Assembly: GCA_047614125.1 (NCBI GenBank)
Contig: JBLHHI010000035.1
Location: forward strand, 1-27,313
Reading direction: 5' to 3'
From: JBLHHI01 sp047614125
Lineage (GTDB): Bacteria > Bacteroidota > Bacteroidia > NS11-12g > UBA9320
Length of the DNA: 27,313 bases
The notes below the pieces were generated by a model that worked only from the letters and a program-made list of their open reading frames with translations, searched no databases and was not told the origin of the DNA. Positions 12,636-20,188 of this stretch are shown in pieces. The position numbers and the translations under genes were made by a program. Within the stretch, counting starts at the first letter, position 1; each line of letters opens with the position of its first letter.

Positions 12636-15158
12636 ATGAATAACCCAGCCTTAAAAATTTTACGAATTCTTTATTTTGTTGTTTTATTTCTGCTGATTCT
12701 CAGCATGAAACCCATTTCATCTCAGGAGAAAGATCCAAGTGATAAAGTGGAGATTGACTATAATTCAACCTTGGTTTTAGCTCAGTTTAAACCAAGCGTG
12801 TTATTTGATTTTAACGAAGATAGAAGCATAATTCTTACCGATAAAAATCAACAAAATCAGCTTGAAAAACTTGGTATTTTGAGTATTTATTCCTTAGATC
12901 AGCAAATATCTTCCTCCAAAAATTACAAACTATACAACGCTCCGGTTAAGCTCAATCTGGCATGGTCAATTGATGCGGCTCAAATCGTAGATGCACTCCA
13001 AGCTACCGACTTGTTCATATTTGTTGAGCTGGATCGATATTATGAAGCCGATGGCTCAAATTGTTATGTAATGCCCAACGACTCTTTGTTTTATAAACAA
13101 TGGTCGTTTGCCTACAACAAAGGAACACAGTGGTGCAAAAATGCGGGCATTGAAATGGATCTAGCGTGGCTCATTGAAAAAGGAGATACATCTACCATTG
13201 TTTGCATCATCGATTCCGGCATCAAAACAGATCATGATGAGTTTAAAGGACGAATTTGGCAAAACCCCAAGGAAGTTGCAGGGAATGACATTGATGATGA
13301 TGCAAATGGTTTAATTGATGACGTAAATGGATGGAATTATACGAACAACGACAACGATATTAGAGATGCCGAAGGACATGGAACTTCAATAGCGGGTATC
13401 ATTGCCGCAAATGGCGACAATAAAACGGGTTTGGCTGGCATCAATTGGTATTGCAAGATTATGCCGTTAAAAGTTCTTAAAGGTAACCAAGCTTCCTATG
13501 CCAACATCAGCACTGCCATTTATTATGCAGTAGCCCACGAAGCCGATGTAATTAATATTTCCATCGGTGGGTCTTCTATGTCCAGCAGTCTTGAAGCTGC
13601 ATGCAAGTACGCGAAAGCGTTAAAAGTTCCGGTGGTAGTTTCGATGGGGAACGAAAATACTTGGAGTCCAAAATATCCCGCGGCATACTCAAGCACCATT
13701 GCTGTTGGCGCAACAGATTGCAATAATTCAAGATCGAAATATGTGGGTTCAACAGGCAGTAATTATGGCGAACACATCGATATTGTTGCGCCCGGTTCGG
13801 CCATAATTAGTCTATCACACAGTTCAAATACCAACTATTCGAAATGGATTTACGGCACCTCTTTCGCCGCGCCTCATGTTGTTGGTGTGATATCATTAAT
13901 GAAAGCGCTTAATGATTCCATCAGTTTCGATTCCATCAAAACATTGCTATTCTTAGGTGCGAGAGATACCATCGGCCCAAAATCAGAAGATTCAGTGGGT
14001 TGGGATCAATACTTTGGACATGGCGGTCTCAACGCGTTTAATACCTTGTCTTTGATGGCTACTGGAATTGATGTTCCCGTCAAAAGAAATATGAAAGTAG
14101 AATCATGCGAACAATATATTTCTCCCAGTGGTAAGCACACCTGGACAAGTTCAGGAAGCTATCTCGACACCATTAAAGGAAAAGTTGGCTGCGACACATT
14201 TGTTTTTGCCAATGTGGTGATCCACAAACCCAATGTGATTTTAGATACGGTTAAATCGTGCGGTCCGTTTACAAGCCCAAGTGGTCGTTATGTTTGGAAA
14301 ACGAGCGGTGTATACCGCGACACCATTTTTATTCCCAATAAATGTGATAAAATTTGGTTGACGAATTTAATAGTGCATGACATCAATACTTCCACTATAA
14401 ATGCTTTAGGATGTGATCTATACACCACTCCAAGTGGTAAATTCACCTATAACATTTCTGGTGTTTACCGTGACACTTTGAGGAATATTTATGGCTGTGA
14501 TAGCATTCTAACTATTAACCTAAAAATCAATAAAAATGTAGAGTCATATGTCAAAATTACCGCTTGTAGGCAATATAAATCTCCGAGTGGACAGTTCATC
14601 TGGAATTATTCAGGGAAGTTTAAGGATGTTATTAAAACCAAACAGGGTTGCGATAGCACCATCAACATCCAGCTCACAATCGAGCAGTTAACAGCAAATA
14701 TTGATTTTATATGGCCAAACCTTAAGGCGGATGTAGATCAAGCTAGTTATCAGTGGCTTAATTGTGACAAAGACTACGCACTAATTACAAGTGCTAATAA
14801 TCAACTTTACAAACCTTTGGTTGATGGAGCATTTGCGGTAGAAGTGCAAAAATATAGTTGCGTAGACACCTCTTTATGTTACAATTTAACAACTTCTGGA
14901 ACGGGAAATATTACTGAAAATCACATTCAATTATACCCAAACCCTACCACTGGTGAAATCTTCATCCAAAACCCCAACCAGATCAATTTTGTTAAGGCTC
15001 AAGTTAAAGACATACATGGAAAAGTTGTAATACACATGGATCTTTCAACCTCATCCGAAATAACTTTTAACTTATTGGGAGCCCCTGGTTATTACGTAGT
15101 TGAATTGTTTTCGGCAGATGGAGATGTGCATCGGTTTAAGGTGTTGAAGTGTGATTAA
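12636..15158 (+). CDS. Secreted subtilisin-like protease (S8) with four repeats and a T9SS sorting domain
   Basis: 840 residues. An N-terminal hydrophobic signal (about 8-30) is followed by a propeptide-like region. The S8 catalytic domain shows all key residues: Asp193 in IIDSG, His248 in EGHGT, Asn339 in SMGNEN and Ser409 in YGTSFAAPH, with an Asp-rich NDIDDDANGLIDDVNG insert that may bind calcium. Residues about 487-690 hold four ~43-residue repeats, each with C-x(5-6)-SPSG or TPSG, an SG-x-Y/F-x-D core and a closing CD. Residues ~765-840 are a type A T9SS C-terminal domain (LYPNPTTGEIFI, ending KVLK), so the enzyme should cross the outer membrane by T9SS and be released or anchored. It lies between two direct repeats inside the rhamnose region and has no metabolic link to it. 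Confidence 0.92.
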   Translation: MNNPALKILRILYFVVLFLLILSMKPISSQEKDPSDKVEIDYNSTLVLAQFKPSVLFDFNEDRSIILTDKNQQNQLEKLGILSIYSLDQQISSSKNYKLYNAPVKLNLAWSIDAAQIVDALQATDLFIFVELDRYYEADGSNCYVMPNDSLFYKQWSFAYNKGTQWCKNAGIEMDLAWLIEKGDTSTIVCIIDSGIKTDHDEFKGRIWQNPKEVAGNDIDDDANGLIDDVNGWNYTNNDNDIRDAEGHGTSIAGIIAANGDNKTGLAGINWYCKIMPLKVLKGNQASYANISTAIYYAVAHEADVINISIGGSSMSSSLEAACKYAKALKVPVVVSMGNENTWSPKYPAAYSSTIAVGATDCNNSRSKYVGSTGSNYGEHIDIVAPGSAIISLSHSSNTNYSKWIYGTSFAAPHVVGVISLMKALNDSISFDSIKTLLFLGARDTIGPKSEDSVGWDQYFGHGGLNAFNTLSLMATGIDVPVKRNMKVESCEQYISPSGKHTWTSSGSYLDTIKGKVGCDTFVFANVVIHKPNVILDTVKSCGPFTSPSGRYVWKTSGVYRDTIFIPNKCDKIWLTNLIVHDINTSTINALGCDLYTTPSGKFTYNISGVYRDTLRNIYGCDSILTINLKINKNVESYVKITACRQYKSPSGQFIWNYSGKFKDVIKTKQGCDSTINIQLTIEQLTANIDFIWPNLKADVDQASYQWLNCDKDYALITSANNQLYKPLVDGAFAVEVQKYSCVDTSLCYNLTTSGTGNITENHIQLYPNPTTGEIFIQNPNQINFVKAQVKDIHGKVVIHMDLSTSSEITFNLLGAPGYYVVELFSADGDVHRFKVLKCD

Positions 15159-15343
15159 TGTCCAGCAACATTTGGAAGGTGAGTATTGAGTATGTACATG
15201 GCGCTCTAGAGGTGACTGAAGGGTGTGTCAAAATTGATTATTGCGGTTGATTACAACACCCAATCACGACGGAATGGTCTAAATTTTTCAATTAGGCCAA
15301 TTAATTCAGCCTAAACAGAATAACCACCAAAGCATTTTCTTTA

Positions 15344-15606
15344 AACCTGAGTTCTATTCATATTTTGAATTCAGAACGCTTGTGAACAGTCTGTTTCGAG
15401 TGAAAATTGTGAAGACAGGGCGGGCCCTTTCGAGTAATTTTTACGATGAAAATCGCTTTTCACAAGTGAAATGCGAACTTTTATATTAAAAACCCAATTA
15501 GCTTCGTTGAAAGCAGTCGGTTTATAACTATAAACCTTCCTGTTTTCGCCTTACTACTTGGCCTCTATCCAAATCTGAATTTGAAAAGATTAATCGAACT
15601 CAGGTT
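15344..15606. mobile_element. 263-bp MITE-like TIR element, copy 2
   Basis: Left terminus AACCTGAGTTCTATT (15344-15358, one change from copy 1), right terminus AATCGAACTCAGGTT (15592-15606). It has the same length as copy 1 and about 94% identity by hand count. An internal stem is perfect here (GGTTTATA with TATAAACC). The 185 bp between the subtilase stop and this element (15159-15343) shows no gene or named repeat. Confidence 0.72.
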
Positions 15607-15608
15607 TG

Positions 15609-15893
15609 TAGCCTTTACTTAGTGCAGAGCGCCCTCATTCTTTTCTCATACGAATTCAACAAAAGGTCGTTTGATGCGGCCAGTGCTAACGGACCCGCGA
15701 GCGAATTGGCAGAAGTAATTTGTAGAAAAATGTACGATCCGTGGAAGTTTTAATGTTGAAGACAGCACAAATAAAGCGGCTCAGGTTGCGGGGAAACCGG
15801 ACTTTTGTTAAAATTCGAGAAAAAAGAATCTAGGCTTCATTTTTGGGTTCTTTTTGATCCAAGCAAAAAGAACATAAGAATTAAGTATGTTTG
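15609..15893 (+). promoter_or_regulatory. Promoter-bearing intergenic module, copy 2, in front of rhaI
   Basis: Same module as 12024-12308. Hairpin arms GTTCTTTTTG (15847-15856) and CAAAAAGAAC (15864-15873) are followed by TATGTTTG (15886-15893), an exact -7 box. Transcription near 15900 would give rhaI a leader of about 36 nt. A standard -33 box at 17-23 nt spacing is absent; the nearest TTTG is in the hairpin arm, about 29 nt upstream. Confidence 0.5.
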
Positions 15894-15935
15894 GTCATAA
15901 TATCCGAAAATGCATTTTTACAATAGCTCATTCCA

Positions 15936-17216
15936 ATGAAAATACAAGAACAAAACATCCACGACATCAATCAACACGCCCTCAAAACCCATCAGGATGA
16001 ATACAACTTCTTAACTGAAAAGCTTTCCAATCAGGGAATAAAGATAGACCACCTTTTACAAAATATTTCCAAATTTCAAGTGGCCATACCCAGCTGGGCC
16101 TTGGGTGCCGGCGGTACTCGATTTGGACGATTTTCATTTTCGGGCGAACCGGCAACACTCGAGCAGAAATTGGAAGATGTGGGACTCATCCATGCACTTA
16201 CACAGAGTTCAGGAGCCGTATCGTTGCACATTCCATGGGATGTTCCGCAAGATTATCAAGCCATTAAGGAATTAGCACAGTCGTTGGACATTCAATTTGA
16301 TGCCATGAATTCCAACACCTTTCAAGATCAAAAAGATGCCAAAGAGAGCTACAAATTGGGATCCTTAAGCAATACCAATAAAGCGGTCAGAGATCAGGCC
16401 ATTGCCCACAACATAGAGGTGATTAAAATTGGAGATAAACTGGGTTCAAAAGCATTGACCGTTTGGTTAGCCGATGGATCGAGCCATCCAGGCCAGAACA
16501 ATTTTCAAACCGCCTTGCAACACACACAATACTCGCTATCAGCCATTTACACGTCAATTCCCGCTGATTGGAAGATGCTGATTGAATACAAACCCTTCGA
16601 ACCCAATTTCTATTCAACGGTTATTCAAGATTGGGGAACGGCACTAATGCTGGCCACCAACTGCGGTGAAAAAGCGCATGTGTTGGTCGACTTAGGTCAC
16701 CACTTGCCCAATACCAACATCGAGCAAATCGTTTCAACGCTGATGTGGAAAGCAAGGTTAGGGGGCTTCCACTTTAACGACAGCAAGTATGGCGATGATG
16801 ATTTAACGGTTGGAAGCATCAAGCCTTATGCTTTATTCCTGATTTTTAACGAGTTGGTTTACGGCATGAACAACAATCCACAAAACCCCGAGTTGTCATG
16901 GGTGATTGATGCCAGCCACAATGTGAAAGACCCCTTAGAAGATTTAATTCAATCGGTGGAAGCCACTACAGAAGCGTATGCGAAAGCATTGTTGGTAGAT
17001 CAAGTTGCGTTGAAAACAGCCCAATTGGAAAACGATGTAGTGCTCTGCCAGGAGATAATGCAGAATGCTTTTCGAACCGATGTACGTCCGTTATTGGCGC
17101 AGTCGCGGTTGCAAAGTGGCGGTGCCATTAACCCAATCCAAGCTTACCGATCATTTGATGTTCGATCTACACTGATTTCTGAACGAGGGAAAAACTCCTT
17201 TGCCACCGGACTATAA
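15936..17216 (+). CDS. rhaI: L-rhamnose isomerase (RhaI type)
   Basis: 426 residues, cytoplasmic TIM-barrel metalloenzyme converting L-rhamnose to L-rhamnulose. It resembles the Pseudomonas/Rhizobium-type isomerase rather than E. coli RhaA. Candidate metal ligands are Glu217 (MLIEYKPFEP), Asp252 and His255 (VLVDLGHHLP), His279 (GFHFND), Asp287 and Asp289 (YGDDDL) and Asp325 (WVIDASHN). This spacing reproduces the known two-metal site of the Pseudomonas stutzeri enzyme with a two-residue offset, as I recall it. The start is fixed by similarity to the family and by the 36-nt leader. The kinase gene begins at the very next base after the stop codon. A broken duplicate of its 5' end lies at 12351-12424. 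Confidence 0.9.
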   Translation: MKIQEQNIHDINQHALKTHQDEYNFLTEKLSNQGIKIDHLLQNISKFQVAIPSWALGAGGTRFGRFSFSGEPATLEQKLEDVGLIHALTQSSGAVSLHIPWDVPQDYQAIKELAQSLDIQFDAMNSNTFQDQKDAKESYKLGSLSNTNKAVRDQAIAHNIEVIKIGDKLGSKALTVWLADGSSHPGQNNFQTALQHTQYSLSAIYTSIPADWKMLIEYKPFEPNFYSTVIQDWGTALMLATNCGEKAHVLVDLGHHLPNTNIEQIVSTLMWKARLGGFHFNDSKYGDDDLTVGSIKPYALFLIFNELVYGMNNNPQNPELSWVIDASHNVKDPLEDLIQSVEATTEAYAKALLVDQVALKTAQLENDVVLCQEIMQNAFRTDVRPLLAQSRLQSGGAINPIQAYRSFDVRSTLISERGKNSFATGL

Positions 17217-18545
17217 ATGGCAAAAAAAATAACGCTCATATTTGACGTTGGAAAGACCAATAAAAAGGTTTTTCTCTTTGATAATGCTTTCCAAGTACTT
17301 CATTCAGAATATGTTACAATTCCTGAGATTGTTGATGAAGATGGTTTTCCGACCGAAGATTTACACGCTTTGGTGGTTTGGATGAAGGAAGTATTGCATC
17401 GTTTTTTGAATGATCCGGCGTACGTTATTGAGGCCATCAACTTTTCGGCGTATGGGGCGAGTTTGGTGCATTTGGATGAAGATGGAAAGGTTCTTACGCC
17501 CATTTTCAATTATTTAAAACCCATTGATTCTGAAACAGCCGACTTGTTTTACGCCAAATACGGACCTCAGCATCAATTCTCCATCTCAACAGGCTCTGCA
17601 CCGCAAGGAATGTTGCAATCGGGCATGCAGTTGTTTTGGTTGAAACATACCCAACCGGAAATCTTTCAAAGAGTTACGTACTCGCTTCATCTTCCCCAAT
17701 ATTTTAGCTATGTGCTAACCAAGATTCCTGTGAGTGATTACACCAGTATTGGATGTCATACTGCCCTCTGGGATTTTTCTAAAAACGATTATCATTCGTG
17801 GGTTTTCGAAACAGGAATTGACAAAATTTTGGCTCCGATCGTTCCAACGAATACTGTTAACAACTTGATAATCAAAAGACAAAGCATAAAAGTTGGGGTC
17901 GGCATCCACGACAGTTCGGCGGCCTTACATTCGTATTTTAAAATTGTCAAAAAACCCTTTGTCTTAGTTTCTACGGGAACCTGGAGTATTACAATGAATC
18001 CGTTTTTAGATCAAGTGCTGTCGAATCAAGATATTCAAAGTGGATGCATACAGTATCTCCAAATCAATGGCAAGCCAGTTCGATCTTCTAAGTTGCTGTT
18101 GGGCAAGGAATACGATTATCAAATTGAATATTTAATGACTTCTTTTCAAAAAACATTGGGAGAAATTCAGACTCTAAAATTCAACAGAGACGTATTTAAG
18201 CAGCTTTCTAATAACAAAAACAACGGTTATCGTTGGAAGTATTTAACCGTGGATGAGAAGCTTGCTCAGTCCAATATCAATTTACTTAATTTCGAAAAAG
18301 CCTATCACCAACTCATCATGGAATTAGTTGATTTTCAAGTCATTAACATACAAACGGCAATTGGTATGAACACCTCCATCAAAACGATTTATGTGGACGG
18401 TGGCTTTGCTGATAATGTGATTTTTATGAGCATGCTTTCCCTTTCATTGAATGAATTTGACGTCATTCCATCCTCATTGGCCCATGGGTCTGCGTTGGGA
18501 GCGGCGATGGTGTTGGAGGTTATACCCAAGAATTTTGAATATTAA
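17217..18545 (+). CDS. rhaB: FGGY-family carbohydrate kinase, probable rhamnulokinase
   Basis: 442 residues. FDVGKTNKKVFLFD (9-22) is the first phosphate-binding loop of the actin-like fold. VSTGTWSITMNPF (from about 250) is the second, and VDGGFADNVIFMSM (about 392-405) is the adenosine segment. Its size and its position directly behind rhaI (TAA-ATG with no gap) point to phosphorylation of L-rhamnulose to L-rhamnulose-1-phosphate, the substrate of the upstream aldolase. FGGY kinases can be assigned only to fold from sequence, so another deoxy-ketose (for example fuculose) cannot be excluded. No terminator with a clear U-tract follows; the 489-bp gap behind it contains a repeat module. Confidence 0.85.
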   Translation: MAKKITLIFDVGKTNKKVFLFDNAFQVLHSEYVTIPEIVDEDGFPTEDLHALVVWMKEVLHRFLNDPAYVIEAINFSAYGASLVHLDEDGKVLTPIFNYLKPIDSETADLFYAKYGPQHQFSISTGSAPQGMLQSGMQLFWLKHTQPEIFQRVTYSLHLPQYFSYVLTKIPVSDYTSIGCHTALWDFSKNDYHSWVFETGIDKILAPIVPTNTVNNLIIKRQSIKVGVGIHDSSAALHSYFKIVKKPFVLVSTGTWSITMNPFLDQVLSNQDIQSGCIQYLQINGKPVRSSKLLLGKEYDYQIEYLMTSFQKTLGEIQTLKFNRDVFKQLSNNKNNGYRWKYLTVDEKLAQSNINLLNFEKAYHQLIMELVDFQVINIQTAIGMNTSIKTIYVDGGFADNVIFMSMLSLSLNEFDVIPSSLAHGSALGAAMVLEVIPKNFEY

Positions 18546-18848
18546 ATTTTGAATTGAGTTTCATTGAAATTTGACATTTTGGGGGATGCTCATTCAAGGC
18601 TGGCCTTTGCCCCTAAAGCGAAGTGCGAAACGCCCTCATTCGTTTTTCGTACGAATTCGACAAAAGGTTGTGTGTGGTAGGTATTGCTAAGAGAACCCGC
18701 AAGCGGAATGGAAGGAATAATTTGAAGGTTAGTTGATGTTCCGCGGTTGTTTTACACTTGAGAGAATAATTAATTCAAGCGGCTCGGGTTGCGTGGAAAA
18801 CGGGCTTTTGGCAGAATTCAAGAAAAAAGAATGCAGGCTTGACTTTTC

Positions 18849-18929
18849 CCTGCCTGCGGCAGGCAGGTTTACTTCGTTTCTTTTTGTCAAGAAAAAGAAA
18901 TGAAGAGGGGTTTGGGCTGAAAGGCCCAA
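18849..18929 (+). repeat. Three-hairpin composite repeat nested in module copy 3
   Basis: CCTGCCTGC-G-GCAGGCAGG (18849-18867), TTTCTTTTT with AAAAAGAAA (18877-18885 and 18892-18900) and TTGGGC with GCCCAA (18912-18917 and 18924-18929), all perfect stems. The reverse complement of the same ordered set is at 11426-11498. Confidence 0.6.
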
Positions 18930-18991
18930 GAATCCAGATTCAATGAATAGGCTAGAATTTTAAACGAATCAAAAAGAACCTCAGAATTCAG

Positions 18992-18999
18992 TATGTTTG
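18992..18999 (+). promoter_or_regulatory. TAnnTTTG -7 box in front of lldD
   Basis: TATGTTTG at the end of module copy 3, the same eight bases as at 12301 and 15886, although the module around it has diverged. Transcription near 19006 would leave about 29 nt before the GTG start at 19035. No clean -33 partner. Confidence 0.5.
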
Positions 19000-19034
19000 G
19001 TAAAAAATAACCACATAGCAATAGAACTCAAAAG

Positions 19035-20183
19035 GTGGCACACAACTTCAACTCAAAATATCCATCCATCGAAGATTTGCGAGCCAAAGCCAAACGCCGC
19101 ATCCCAAAATTTGCCTTTGAATACTTAGATGGCGGGTGCAACGAAGACGTAAACCTCCACCGAAATACCTCTGAAATACAAGAGATCACCCTCCGTCCCG
19201 AATACTTAAAATCCTTTATATCCTCCAGCTTAAAAACCAGTATACTCGGTTTAGAATACAATGCCCCTTTTGGCATTGCCCCAATTGGCTTGCAAGGATT
19301 AATGTGGCCCAACTCGCCCGAAATACTGGCAAAAGCCGCTTTCGAACACAACATTCCCTTTGTGCTCAGCACGGTATCTACTTCAAGCATCGAACGCATT
19401 AGCGAGATTACAGAAGGAAAGGCTTGGTTTCAACTCTACCATCCAACCGAAAACCTATTAAGAGACGACTTGATTAAACGAGCCGATGCGGCTCAATGCC
19501 CGGTTCTTGTGATTTTATGCGACGTGCCAACCTTTGGCTTTCGGCCGCGTGACATCAAAAATGGACTTTCGATGCCTCCCAAAATGTCGGTTCGAAATAT
19601 GCTCCAGATTTTGGGTAAACCTCAATGGGCAGCCGAAACTTTAAAACATGGAACTCCAAATTTTGAAGTTTTAAAGCCCTACATGCAAAAAGGGTTGGAC
19701 ATGAAACAGCTCGGAAAATTTATGGACGATACCTTTTCGGGAAGACTCGACTATGAAAAAATAAAACAGATTCGAGACCTATGGCAGGGCAAGCTGGTTT
19801 TGAAAGGTGTGGCTTCGGAAGCCGACGCAAAAGCAGCTGTTGAGCTAGGCTTGGATGGCATCATTGTTTCCAACCACGGCGGCCGACAACTTGACGCCGG
19901 GCAATCCACCATAAAAGCATTAAAAGGCATTGCGAAAAACTACGGCGATAAGATTGAAGTGATTATGGACAGCGGAATTCGTTCCGGTCCGGATATAGCC
20001 CGATGCTTAGCCAGTGGAGCAAAGTTTACCTTTATGGGCCGACCCTTTATGTACGGAACCGCTGCATTGGGAAAAGCAGGCGGAAACCACACCATATATT
20101 TGTTAAAGGTTCAATTACAGCAGGTTATGGATCAACTCTGTTGCGAGCGGATTGAAGATTTACCCAAACACTTGATTGAATAA
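19035..20183 (+). CDS. lldD: FMN-dependent L-lactate dehydrogenase (alpha-hydroxyacid dehydrogenase)
   Basis: 382 residues starting at GTG 19035; an in-frame stop at 19008 and no ATG between exclude a longer form, and the family N-terminus (YPSIEDLRAKAKRR, then EYLDGG) begins right here. Visible family motifs are APIGLQGLMWP (about residues 80-90), FQLYHP, LVLKGVAS with the flavin-contacting Lys, the catalytic SNHGGRQLD (His281) and DSGIRSGPDIA plus GRPFMYG at the FMN phosphate. It oxidises L-lactate to pyruvate and passes electrons on, probably to quinone. L-lactate is the product of the SDR half of RhaEW, so the enzyme completes rhamnose breakdown. Related substrates such as glycolate or mandelate are possible in principle. 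The permease gene starts 5 nt after the stop. Confidence 0.87.
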   Translation: MAHNFNSKYPSIEDLRAKAKRRIPKFAFEYLDGGCNEDVNLHRNTSEIQEITLRPEYLKSFISSSLKTSILGLEYNAPFGIAPIGLQGLMWPNSPEILAKAAFEHNIPFVLSTVSTSSIERISEITEGKAWFQLYHPTENLLRDDLIKRADAAQCPVLVILCDVPTFGFRPRDIKNGLSMPPKMSVRNMLQILGKPQWAAETLKHGTPNFEVLKPYMQKGLDMKQLGKFMDDTFSGRLDYEKIKQIRDLWQGKLVLKGVASEADAKAAVELGLDGIIVSNHGGRQLDAGQSTIKALKGIAKNYGDKIEVIMDSGIRSGPDIARCLASGAKFTFMGRPFMYGTAALGKAGGNHTIYLLKVQLQQVMDQLCCERIEDLPKHLIE

Positions 20184-20188
20184 AACCT

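Larger units (their letters stand above)
15344..16009 (+). repeat. Long direct repeat, copy 2 (leads into intact rhaI)
   Basis: Partner of 11759-12424. It contains the TIR element, the conserved intergenic module and the first ~24 codons of rhaI. As this copy runs into the complete rhaI gene, it is the likely original arrangement. The 3585-bp offset between the copies equals the length that a crossover between them would remove, taking the subtilase gene with it. Confidence 0.85.
18601..19002 (+). repeat. Promoter-bearing intergenic module, copy 3 (diverged), in front of lldD
   Basis: Clearly related to 12024-12308 and 15609-15893 though much diverged: shared blocks include CGCCCTCATTC, TACGAATTC-ACAAAAGGT, GCGGCTCGGGTTGCG, AAAAAAGAAT and, at the end, AAAAAGAAC, AGAATT-AGTATGTTTGGT. 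The three-hairpin block 18849-18929 sits where copies 1 and 2 have the short GTTCTTTTTG hairpin. No TIR element adjoins this copy. Confidence 0.65.

Noticed and set aside
11759..16009. Composite transposon with the TIR elements as insertion sequences
   Set aside because: The TIR elements have no transposase, and the repeats extend beyond them into rhaI sequence, so a duplication or crossover explains the structure better than transposition of a composite unit.
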